From Bacillota bacterium (GTDB lineage: Bacteria; Bacillota; Clostridia; Acetivibrionales; DSM-1351), in assembly GCA_023392075.1 (NCBI GenBank), contig JAEVZU010000078.1, positions 1-5,608 on the forward strand: a DNA stretch of 5,608 nucleotides, in the 5' to 3' direction. Made by a program: the position numbers and the translations under genes. Below, in pieces: positions 1 to 4,724 of this stretch. Numbering within the stretch: the stretch's first letter is position 1; every line of letters begins with the position of its first letter. The notes under the pieces were generated by a model. It was not told the origin of the DNA. It saw only the letters and a list, made by a program, of their open reading frames with translations, and ran no database searches.

Positions 1-143
1 AGCTTTTGTCCAACGAAGGTATTCTTGTTAAACTTAGGCCCATTAGCAAGAATCACGAAAATAATGATAATTACTTTGAAGTTCTTGTTCCTGAGGCAGA
101 AGTTGAGGAAGCACATAGCGTTATTATTGAAACGGGTTATTGA
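1..143 (+). CDS. 3' end of a small DUF2007-like protein (5' truncated)
   Basis: The frame starting at base 3 is open from the window edge to TGA at 141-143 and encodes 46 residues. The visible part begins LLSNEGILVKLRPISK, continues to YFEVLVPEAEVEEAHSVIIE and ends in TGY. The pattern 'NEGILVKLRP ... EVLVPEAEVEEAHSVI' resembles the C-terminal half of short clostridial proteins of about 60-70 residues, which are DUF2007-like and sometimes mislabelled 'glutamate decarboxylase'. In that family a beta-alpha-beta fold carries a 'G(I/L)xVxLRP' strand and a final 'VPExExxEAHxII' helix. No catalytic motif is visible and the function is unknown. A hairpin terminator starts 15 nt after the stop, so this is the last gene of an upstream operon. 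The reading frame is secure; the family call rests on memory of similar sequences. Confidence 0.7.
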   Translation, partial: LLSNEGILVKLRPISKNHENNDNYFEVLVPEAEVEEAHSVIIETGY

Positions 144-154
144 TACAGATCATT

Positions 155-195
155 AAAAAATAGCTCCGCGCTTATTAGCCCGGGGCTATTTCTGC
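155..195 (+). terminator. Intrinsic terminator after the DUF2007-like gene, possibly bidirectional
   Basis: AAATAGCTCCG (158-168) pairs with CGGGGCTATTT (181-191), giving an 11-bp stem with one G-T wobble and a 12-nt loop. On the + strand only three T's follow before the run breaks. On the - strand the hairpin is followed by six T's, the complement of A155-A160. It probably ends the upstream operon, and by base composition it would work at least as well for transcription coming from the right. Confidence 0.7.
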
Positions 196-228
196 ATATG
201 CATACATATTTGTAAAATTTTAAAAATA

Positions 229-256
229 TTGTATTTTTCCGATAAAAAAATATATT
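229..256 (+). promoter_or_regulatory. Possible promoter for the thioesterase gene
   Basis: TTGTAT (229-234) and TATATT (251-256) are separated by 16 nt. The -10 element matches the sigma-A consensus at five of six positions and the -35 element at three of six. The surrounding sequence is so AT-rich that other placements are possible, for example TTGTAA 210-215 with TATTTT 232-237. Some promoter is expected here because a terminator lies just upstream. Confidence 0.3.
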
Positions 257-313
257 TTCTATATCCATGCAACAAATAACGTTAAATTACGTAAAATGAA
301 AGGAATGAGAAAA

Positions 314-745
314 TTGTTATATGTAGATATACCATTGACAGTCAGGTATGCTGAAACAGACAGGATGGGAATTGTACATCATTCAAATTATCCGGTCTGG
401 TTTGAAGTTGGAAGAACAGAATTTATCAGGCAAAACGGAATATCATATTCGGAAGTCGAAGGAAATGGAATACTCCTGCCGCTTCTGGAACTTAAGTGCA
501 AGTTTATAAGCTCGTCCACTTACGAAGATAAAATTATTGTAAGGACCAGTATAAAGAGCTATACAAAGACCAGATTAAACTTTTACTATGAGGTATTCAA
601 GGAGTCCAATATGAACAGCCCTATAACAACCGGAGAGACGGTACATGTTTGGACCAATACCAATCTGAGACCTATTAATCTGCAGAAGTACAGCGAGGAC
701 CTCTACAATATAATTGTTAGGAATTCGGCGGGCGATGCCGAGTAA
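314..745 (+). CDS. Acyl-CoA thioesterase, YbgC/FadM type (4HBT hotdog fold)
   Basis: The product is a 143-residue single-domain hotdog protein expected to hydrolyse an acyl-CoA thioester in the cytoplasm; the substrate chain cannot be read from sequence. The N-terminal segment 'VRYAETDRMGIVHHSNYPVWFEVGRTEFIR' (given as a motif description: YAETD, then MGIVHHSNY, then FEVGR) is the 4HBT active-site signature. It contains the conserved Asp of 'ETD', the 'GxVxHxNY' turn and the 'FExGRxEF' start of the central helix. Length fits the family (130-150). An in-frame ATG exists at 296, but it has no ribosome site. TTG at 314 sits 9 nt after AGGA (301-304), within AAAGGAATGAG, and gives the usual short leader 'LYVDIPLTVRY', so I place the start there. 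The gene stands alone between a terminator and a dyad-rich intergenic region. Family call is strong; the exact start is moderate. Confidence 0.9.
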   Translation: MLYVDIPLTVRYAETDRMGIVHHSNYPVWFEVGRTEFIRQNGISYSEVEGNGILLPLLELKCKFISSSTYEDKIIVRTSIKSYTKTRLNFYYEVFKESNMNSPITTGETVHVWTNTNLRPINLQKYSEDLYNIIVRNSAGDAE

Positions 746-765
746 TAACTTTACTGCAAATACAT

Positions 766-792
766 AAATTAACTTGTTGCGCCGGTTAATTT
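766..792. repeat. Perfect 8-bp inverted repeat after the thioesterase gene
   Basis: AAATTAAC (766-773) and GTTAATTT (785-792) are exact reverse complements around an 11-nt loop. The dyad lies 20 nt after the thioesterase stop. It could be a weak terminator, but the stem is AT-rich and there is no T run beyond TTT, so a DNA-binding site is equally possible. Confidence 0.45.
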
Positions 793-820
793 GACACTAA
801 ACATTCAGTTGAATTGATTA

Positions 821-844
821 GCTCATGAGCAGCATAACGCGTTA
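821..844. repeat. Two adjacent 10-bp perfect palindromes upstream of pgsA
   Basis: GCTCATGAGC (821-830) and TAACGCGTTA (835-844) are each perfect self-complementary 10-mers, with 4 nt between them. They lie 23-46 bp upstream of the candidate -35 box of the pgsA promoter, a position where regulator sites are common. No known operator consensus is recognised. Confidence 0.4.
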
Positions 845-866
845 ACTTATGTAAGGAAAGAAAAGC

Positions 867-896
867 TTGTACTATTTTGTTGTTCTATGATAAACT
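867..896 (+). promoter_or_regulatory. Probable sigma-A promoter of pgsA
   Basis: TTGTAC (867-872) is followed after 18 nt by TAAACT (891-896). The -10 is preceded by TGA, so it reads as an extended -10 (TG-N-TAAACT). Transcription would begin near 903, leaving a leader of about 55 nt. An overlapping TATGAT (886-891) could serve as an alternative -10. Confidence 0.5.
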
Positions 897-958
897 ATGT
901 TTACTTGTTCATTCAGTAAAATTCTGTCAGGTTTTAAAAAGTAACGGGTGGTGTGCAG

Positions 959-1522
959 GTGAAAAAAAATATTCCAAATTTATTAACATTGATAAGACTG
1001 ATAATTGTTCCAGTTTTAGGCTATTTCCTTTATTTTGAATATTATATTCCGGCAATGATACTTTTTGCATTCGGTGGTTTCACTGACGTACTGGATGGAT
1101 ATATAGCCAGAAAGTACAATTTAATAACAAAATGGGGAAAATTTTTTGATCCTCTGGCAGACAAGTTAATGCAGATAACGGCACTGGTTTTTTTAGTATT
1201 ACATCACTTTATACCCATAATTGTCCTGGTTGTAGTTATTATCAAAGAAGCTCTGATGCTGACCGGCGGTATTATGCTCTATAGAAAAGGAAAAACAGTA
1301 ATCGGTGCAAACTGGTATGGAAAGCTGGCTACAGTTCTGTTTTACTTTGCAATACTTGCTACAATAATACTAAGTCTCGACAGTCTTAAAAATGTGTATA
1401 CGGCAATCGCCATTAATGTTGCGCTGGGTCTGGCAGTGGTGTGTACGTTGTTTGCCCTGATGATGTATATTTTGATTTATTACAGGTTCTCAAAAAACTA
1501 CGAAAAAGAGAAAAAGGAATGA
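959..1522 (+). CDS. pgsA: CDP-alcohol phosphatidyltransferase, probable phosphatidylglycerophosphate synthase
   Basis: This integral membrane enzyme is predicted to transfer the phosphatidyl group from CDP-diacylglycerol to glycerol 3-phosphate, the first committed step to phosphatidylglycerol and cardiolipin. The complete signature D-x2-D-G-x2-A-R-x8-G-x3-D-x3-D is present. Counted from GTG 953 these are D45, D48, G49, A52, R53, G62, D66 and D70; subtract 2 for the start used here. These residues bind Mg and the CDP moiety. The opening 'NIPNLLTLIRLIIVPVLGY' is typical of PgsA. About six hydrophobic helices are visible, and the length of 187 matches the family. GTG 953 overlaps the purine-rich site GGGTGGTG (946-953), so GTG 959, 5 nt beyond it, is the better start. 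Related enzymes using other alcohol acceptors share the signature, so the acceptor is inferred. A strong terminator follows; it is probably monocistronic. Confidence 0.9.
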   Translation: MKKNIPNLLTLIRLIIVPVLGYFLYFEYYIPAMILFAFGGFTDVLDGYIARKYNLITKWGKFFDPLADKLMQITALVFLVLHHFIPIIVLVVVIIKEALMLTGGIMLYRKGKTVIGANWYGKLATVLFYFAILATIILSLDSLKNVYTAIAINVALGLAVVCTLFALMMYILIYYRFSKNYEKEKKE

Positions 1523-1551
1523 AATTTGGATTGCTTAATTAAAGCTTATGT

Positions 1552-1582
1552 AAAAGATACACTGTAAAGGTGTATCTTTTTT
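1552..1582 (+). terminator. Strong intrinsic terminator after pgsA
   Basis: AAAAGATACAC (1552-1562) pairs perfectly with GTGTATCTTTT (1570-1580) around the 7-nt loop TGTAAAG, and the run T1577-T1582 follows without interruption. The A-run on the left arm means it can also act in reverse. It begins 30 nt after the pgsA stop. Confidence 0.93.
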
Positions 1583-1867
1583 ATTCCACCAATTTAACTT
1601 GTTGTTAGTAAAATAGTTGATTTCAGTGCATTTAACTGATATATTGTAACAGAAAATAAAATATATAGGTTTCACCTTATTGAGTAGATTATTTCTTAAA
1701 ACATCAAAATAGTTGCATGATATCTAAAAAAAATTAATGTTTACATTTAAAATGTTAATAAATTGGTAACAATTATATGTTATTATATAAAAAAGCTTTT
1801 AGCAAAATAAACGGGTAATTGTAATATGTGAATAATATATGCTATAAATTAAGCTTGGGAGGAAAAT
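1583..1867. other. AT-rich gene-free leader upstream of the DUF5685 gene
   Basis: Between the pgsA terminator and the next start there is no supportable reading frame on either strand and no recognisable RNA element. The stretch is strongly AT-rich, with A runs, the inverted repeat ACATTT-A-AAATGT (1743-1755), the imperfect dyad AATTG-GTAA-CAATT (1761-1774) that overlaps the candidate promoter, and AAAAGCTTTT (1791-1800). Confidence 0.6.
1763..1791 (+). promoter_or_regulatory. Candidate promoter of the DUF5685 / J-protein cluster
   Basis: TTGGTA (1763-1768) and TATAAA (1786-1791) are separated by 17 nt, matching the sigma-A consensus at four and five of six positions. Transcription would start near 1798, giving a leader of about 70 nt. 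A small dyad, AATTG-N4-CAATT, covers the -35 box and could be an operator. Other AT-rich placements cannot be excluded. Confidence 0.45.
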
Positions 1868-2752
1868 TTGTTCGGTTATATAATGCCGGAAAAGCCGGAA
1901 TTAAAAATTAAAGAATTTGATATATATCGTGCCTATTATTGCGGAGTTTGCAAAGCAATAGGGAAGAGGCACGGTCAGCTGAAAAGAATGACATTAACCT
2001 ATGATGCGGCATTTCTTGCCATGCTTTTATGTTCTTTATTAAAAATAGAGACCAGGCTGGTCAAAGAACGTTGCATGGTACACCCTTTAAAAAAGTCCTT
2101 TGTCACTTACAATGAAATAATAGATTATTCTTCCGACATAAATATAATTTTGGCGTATAATAATATAAAGGACAAGTGGACCGACGATAAGTCAAAGGCG
2201 GCACTGGCCGGGATGGCAGTTCTCAGCCGGGCATATAAAAAGTTGGTGTCGGAACACTCCGGCAAATGTGCTATAATAGAGCAAAGACTCGGTGAATTAG
2301 CAAAGCTGGAGAAAGAAGGATGTGCTTCGATGGATGCGGCGGCAGAGCCGTTTGCAAAGCTTATGGAAGAGGTCCTTGACTATGAGAGTCTGGACGATAG
2401 TAGCAGGCAGGCATTAAGATGGATGGGTTACAATATCGGGAAATGGATTTATTTAATAGATGCTTTTGATGATCTTGAAGAAGATGTGAAGAATTCAAGC
2501 TACAATCCACTTTTATTGCATTTCAAATATGAAGGCAGCGGTGAAGATATTTCAGCTTTTAAAAATCGTATTAAAAGCCAGGTGGAATTTACATTGTTAT
2601 ATTGTCTGGGAGAAGCATCCAAAGCTTTTGAATTGCTTGATGCAAAAGAAAATAAGGGTATTTTGGAAAATATATTATACATTGGAATGTTAAGCAAGAC
2701 AGATAAAATTTTATGCCAGAGGAGTTGTGGTAATTGTGAAAAATCCGTATGA
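1868..2752 (+). CDS. DUF5685 family protein, function unknown
   Basis: The product has 294 residues, no signal peptide and no clear membrane helix; it is predicted cytoplasmic and mostly helical. I recognise the DUF5685 opening 'MFGYIMPEKPELKIKEFDIYRAYYCGVCKAIGKRHG'-type segment (residues 1-36), with C25 and C28 as a CxxC pair. C69 and H72 follow in 'CMVHPLKK'. Two aspartate-rich stretches occur: D90-INIILAYNNI-KD102KWTD106D107, and D198-AFD201D202LEED206 followed by SSYNPLL (211-217). The C-terminus carries a second cysteine group, C283, C287 and C290. TTG at 1868 is a convincing start: GGGAGG (1857-1862) precedes it by 5 nt and no better codon is nearby. The next gene starts inside its last codons, so the two are translated together. 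No activity is known to me; metal binding and a lyase- or synthase-like helical fold are only inferences. Confidence 0.85.
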   Translation: MFGYIMPEKPELKIKEFDIYRAYYCGVCKAIGKRHGQLKRMTLTYDAAFLAMLLCSLLKIETRLVKERCMVHPLKKSFVTYNEIIDYSSDINIILAYNNIKDKWTDDKSKAALAGMAVLSRAYKKLVSEHSGKCAIIEQRLGELAKLEKEGCASMDAAAEPFAKLMEEVLDYESLDDSSRQALRWMGYNIGKWIYLIDAFDDLEEDVKNSSYNPLLLHFKYEGSGEDISAFKNRIKSQVEFTLLYCLGEASKAFELLDAKENKGILENILYIGMLSKTDKILCQRSCGNCEKSV

Positions 2753-3377
2753 GGTACTGGGAATAAAAGAAGGCGCATCGGAAGAAGAAATAAAGAGGGC
2801 ATACAGGGAACAGGTTAAGAAATATCATCCTGACCAATATCAGGATAACCCGCTTTCCAAGTTGGCGGAAGATAAGCTCCGCGAGGTTAACGAAGCTTAT
2901 GAATATCTTACCGGTAAGGGTCAAACTGCAAAGGCAAGCAATGGCTGGAGCGGCAGAAGCGCCTACACCGGCGGTCAGGGCAGTTATGCCGCAGGCAGCC
3001 AGGGCACAGGCGAGGGCAGCTTCAGGCAGGTCAGATTGTATATAAACAGCGGAAATATTGCTGCAGCCGAGTCAATGCTTGAAAGTATATCTGATAAAAG
3101 TGCGGAATGGTTTTATTTGCGCGGACTGATATTCATGAAAAAGGGCTGGTACAACGAAGCAGTTATGAATGTACGTCAGGCCTGCAACATGGATCCTTCC
3201 AATTATGAATACAGGGATGCCTTGAACAGGATGAATGTCAATAACAACATGTACCGCGGGAATGCAAGCAACAGGGGATACGGTGCAGGCCCCAGCTTCT
3301 GCGATATGTGTATGTGTGCATGGTGCTCGGATTCAATGTGTGAATGCTGCGGCGGCGATTTGATCGGTTGCTGCTAA
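2736..3377 (+). CDS. J-domain protein with TPR-like middle and cysteine-rich C-terminus
   Basis: An N-terminal J domain ('NPYEVLGIKEGASEEEIKRAY', then 'KKYHPDQY' and 'LREVNEAYEYL') contains the invariant HPD that stimulates DnaK ATPase. It is not canonical DnaJ: a Gly/Ser-rich linker of about 30 residues follows, then a helical TPR-like part ('YINSGNIAAAESMLESI', 'EWFYLRGLIFMKKGWYNEAV', 'ACNMDPSNYEYRDAL'), then a tail with nine cysteines in its last 25 residues. There are no CxxCxGxG zinc repeats. The protein has 213 residues from GTG 2736, whose product begins MKNPYEVLG as relatives do. GTG 2727 is possible but lies only 2 nt after the ribosome site GAGGAG (2719-2724), while 2736 lies 11 nt beyond it, so the start is uncertain. 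The gene overlaps the DUF5685 gene by 17 nt, which suggests coupled translation and a shared task. Its client is unknown. Confidence 0.9.
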   Translation: MKNPYEVLGIKEGASEEEIKRAYREQVKKYHPDQYQDNPLSKLAEDKLREVNEAYEYLTGKGQTAKASNGWSGRSAYTGGQGSYAAGSQGTGEGSFRQVRLYINSGNIAAAESMLESISDKSAEWFYLRGLIFMKKGWYNEAVMNVRQACNMDPSNYEYRDALNRMNVNNNMYRGNASNRGYGAGPSFCDMCMCAWCSDSMCECCGGDLIGCC

Positions 3378-3405
3378 AGAGCGAAAAATTTTATCAATAT
3401 TTTGT

Positions 3406-3420
3406 GGCCGCTATGCGGCT
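3406..3420 (+). other. Small GC-rich stem-loop between J-protein and membrane protein genes
   Basis: GCCGC (3407-3411) and GCGGC (3415-3419) pair around the triloop TAT, with a closing G-T pair. No T run follows, so it is not an intrinsic terminator. It could mark an mRNA-processing or stability element between cistrons, or be incidental. Confidence 0.35.
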
Positions 3421-3451
3421 CAAAGCCATAATATAGCACGGGAGGTCTAAA

Positions 3452-3967
3452 ATGAACAATGGCTCGAGAGTCAAAAGAATCACGCTGAGTGGGATACTTC
3501 TTGCATTTACCGTTATATGTGTCTTTTTGGCAGCAACACTTCCCACCAGTAAACTATCCTTATATGCTTTAAGTTCATTGTTTATGGCAGTAATAATAAT
3601 CGAGTTCGGAACAAAAGCAGGCTGGATATTTTATCTGGCTTCGGCAATATTGTCCGCATTGCTGGTTCCAAGGCTTGAGGTAATCCCGTTTATTGTATTT
3701 TTCGGCGTATACGGACTTATAAAGCTGTATATTGAAAGAATCCACAGCAGGGCTGTTGAATATGTTTTAAAGATTATATACTTTAACATCTGTCTTGTTT
3801 TAGGACTTTTATTTCTTAAGGAAATCATTTTGGGCGGTGTGAATCTCACAGCTCCGGTTTACATAGTTGCTGCCGTATTGGAGCTTGTATTCCTGATATA
3901 TGATTATATTTATACCTTGTTTATAAGATTTTATGGCACCCGGTTAAAGCAGAAGCTGAAAATATAA
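3452..3967 (+). CDS. Uncharacterised six-helix membrane protein, ECF S-component-like in size
   Basis: The 171-residue product is very hydrophobic, with about six membrane helices (roughly residues 9-30, 35-52, 55-72, 76-94, 104-125 and 133-158). Basic residues flank the first helix (KR at 8-9) and crowd the C-terminus (RLKQKLK), suggesting both ends are cytoplasmic. The motifs 'LPTSKLSLYALSSLFMAVIIIEFGTKAGWIFYLA' (residues 30-63 as a region) and 'PFIVFFGVYGLIKLYIE' look conserved in clostridial hypothetical proteins. Size and helix count recall substrate-binding S components of energy-coupling-factor transporters, but no substrate signature is recognised, so this is only a resemblance. ATG 3452 has an excellent ribosome site, GGGAGG at 3440-3445, 6 nt upstream. 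It lies 74 nt after the J-protein gene with no terminator between, so co-transcription is likely; a functional link is unproven. Confidence 0.8.
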   Translation: MNNGSRVKRITLSGILLAFTVICVFLAATLPTSKLSLYALSSLFMAVIIIEFGTKAGWIFYLASAILSALLVPRLEVIPFIVFFGVYGLIKLYIERIHSRAVEYVLKIIYFNICLVLGLLFLKEIILGGVNLTAPVYIVAAVLELVFLIYDYIYTLFIRFYGTRLKQKLKI

Positions 3968-4023
3968 CCAATTAAATAAATTGACCCCATTGCAGTGAGG
4001 CAAAGTTTACTGTAACGGAGTAA

Positions 4024-4041
4024 CAGATTAATATTAATCTG
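4024..4041. repeat. 18-bp perfect palindrome
   Basis: CAGATTAATATTAATCTG is fully self-complementary over 18 bases with no mismatch; the flanking bases (A and A) end the symmetry. As RNA it would form a 7-bp AT-rich stem with a 4-nt loop and no T run. As DNA it has the form of a site for a dimeric regulator. Confidence 0.6.
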
Positions 4042-4060
4042 AGAAATAATTTGAAAACAG

Positions 4061-4102
4061 ACGCTGTGTATATTACAATATTTGTAAATGCACAGCGTTT
4101 TT
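4061..4102 (+). terminator. Long bulged-hairpin intrinsic terminator
   Basis: The outer stem pairs ACGCTGTGTAT (4061-4071) with ATGCACAGCGT (4088-4098), with one T-G wobble. After a single bulged A (4072) the inner stem pairs TTACAA (4073-4078) with TTGTAA (4082-4087) around the triloop TAT. Five T's (4098-4102) follow. This gives 17 base pairs in all. It most likely ends transcription from the DUF5685 / J-protein / membrane-protein cluster. Confidence 0.88.
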
Positions 4103-4163
4103 CAGCGTACAGAAATTTCAACTGAGCACAGCGAATTTTTCAACATATAGGAATTTATAAGTT

Positions 4164-4192
4164 TTGGAACAGTGATGAGGCACTTGTAATAC
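4164..4192 (+). promoter_or_regulatory. Weak candidate promoter for the 96-residue membrane protein
   Basis: TTGGAA (4164-4169) and TAATAC (4187-4192) are 17 nt apart. The -10 matches the consensus at only three of six positions, so support is limited. A promoter is expected in this interval because a strong terminator lies upstream. Confidence 0.25.
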
Positions 4193-4294
4193 TGAGTTTG
4201 AATGTGTACACCAGAAAATTCCAAACAGCAAATTTCTTGGGAGCATTGGATTTATAAAAAATGAGATAGACAAGTATTCTTGGTAGGAGGAATC

Positions 4295-4585
4295 ATGACA
4301 CCAGCCTTTTCTTATTCAATTGCAGTTTTCTTTATTATTCTGATTGCAGGCTGTGCGGTAAATCTGCTTGTACAGCACTATATATTTCAACTGCTTGGTA
4401 TAGCCTTCTTTTTTACATACATAATCATAAATTCCGCAGTTTATGTGGAGAATACCTTTGATGTAACTTTCATTGAATTATTCTATAGATCTCTGCCCTC
4501 GCTTTTTGGTATTTCAGCTTGTCTGATAAGTATGACGCTGGGTTTTTGGTTATTTCCCTCAATCAGAAACAAAGTCAGGGATTAG
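4295..4585 (+). CDS. Small membrane protein of unknown function
   Basis: The 96-residue product has three hydrophobic helices (about residues 8-27, 30-50 and 66-87) and a short basic C-terminal end (RNKVRD). The loop between helices 2 and 3 holds the acidic stretch 'VENTFDVTFIE'. One cysteine lies in helix 1 and one in helix 3. No family is recognised. The frame is also open upstream to a TTG at 4280, but TAGGAGG (4284-4290) lies inside that extension and stands 4 nt before ATG 4295, so ATG 4295 is the start. It follows a terminator and is followed by a strong promoter on the same strand, so it is probably its own transcription unit. Good ribosome site and coherent helix pattern support a real gene. 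Confidence 0.7.
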   Translation: MTPAFSYSIAVFFIILIAGCAVNLLVQHYIFQLLGIAFFFTYIIINSAVYVENTFDVTFIELFYRSLPSLFGISACLISMTLGFWLFPSIRNKVRD

Positions 4586-4623
4586 TCCCCAAGCAATCAA
4601 GAATTTTTATAAATAATTAGTAT

Positions 4624-4653
4624 TTGCCGCATCTGCAGGGCTTGTGCTATAAT
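4624..4653 (+). promoter_or_regulatory. Extended -10 promoter of the XRE-cupin / acyl-CoA synthetase operon
   Basis: TATAAT (4648-4653) is a perfect -10 box preceded by TGC, forming the extended -10 TG-N-TATAAT. TTGCCG (4624-4629) stands 18 nt upstream as the -35. Transcription should start near 4660, giving a leader of about 120 nt before ATG 4781. Confidence 0.8.
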
Positions 4654-4716
4654 TAAAATGTTTGCTTAATGGAATAATTATGAAATTTTCCGGGCACATT
4701 GAGATTGACACAAGCC
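4639..4716. repeat. 8-bp inverted repeat spanning promoter and leader
   Basis: GGCTTGTG (4639-4646) lies in the promoter spacer and ends inside the extended -10. Its exact reverse complement CACAAGCC (4709-4716) lies about 50 nt into the leader. The arrangement could be two half-sites for the XRE-type regulator encoded downstream, or chance. Confidence 0.35.
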
Positions 4717-4724
4717 TGTTTTTT
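4691..4724 (+). promoter_or_regulatory. Possible terminator-like element in the leader
   Basis: CGGGC (4691-4695) can pair with GCCTG (4714-4718, one G-T wobble), and six T's (4719-4724) follow directly. The stem is short and the 18-nt loop is long. The same GGGCA can instead pair with TGCCC at 4740-4744, which would leave the first structure unformed. This suggests an attenuator but the stems are weak. Confidence 0.3.

Larger units (their letters stand above)
3968..4294. other. Gene-free intergenic region with palindrome and terminator
   Basis: No supportable reading frame is seen on either strand in this stretch of about 330 nt. It contains an 18-bp palindrome, a bulged-hairpin terminator, a partial copy of the terminator's 3' arm and a weak candidate promoter, listed separately. 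I see no known riboswitch or small-RNA signature, although the distance of 94 nt from the last stop to the terminator leaves room for a structured 3' untranslated region. Confidence 0.6.

Noticed and set aside
791..819. TTGACA at 791-796 as a -35 box
   Set aside because: The perfect -35 is not followed by an acceptable -10 at 16-18 nt (TTGATT is the best), so the promoter at 867-896 is preferred.
769..1604. 11-nt direct repeat TTAACTTGTTG at 769-779 and 1594-1604
   Set aside because: It is short and AT-rich, with no similarity in the flanks, so it is within chance for a window of this size.
1800..1867. Possible riboswitch in the leader of the DUF5685 gene
   Set aside because: The leader is short and AT-rich; no conserved core of a known class, such as the c-di-GMP type, and no terminator or sequestering hairpin is visible.
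2500..2924. Two overlapping open frames on the minus strand, 100 and 111 codons
   Set aside because: They lie antisense to the DUF5685 and J-protein genes, whose motifs are clear. Their translations are low-complexity hydrophobic sequence without any motif.
3406..3420. GCCGC-TAT-GCGGC hairpin as a terminator
   Set aside because: The stem is only 5 bp plus a wobble and there is no T run after it.
3631..3849. 72-codon open frame on the minus strand
   Set aside because: It is antisense to the membrane protein gene, which has a strong ribosome site, and the translation shows no domain.
3981..4013. TTGACC (3981-3986) with TACTGT (4008-4013) as a promoter for a small RNA ending at 4102
   Set aside because: The spacing of 21 nt is too long and the -10 is poor; a 3' untranslated region of the upstream operon is simpler.
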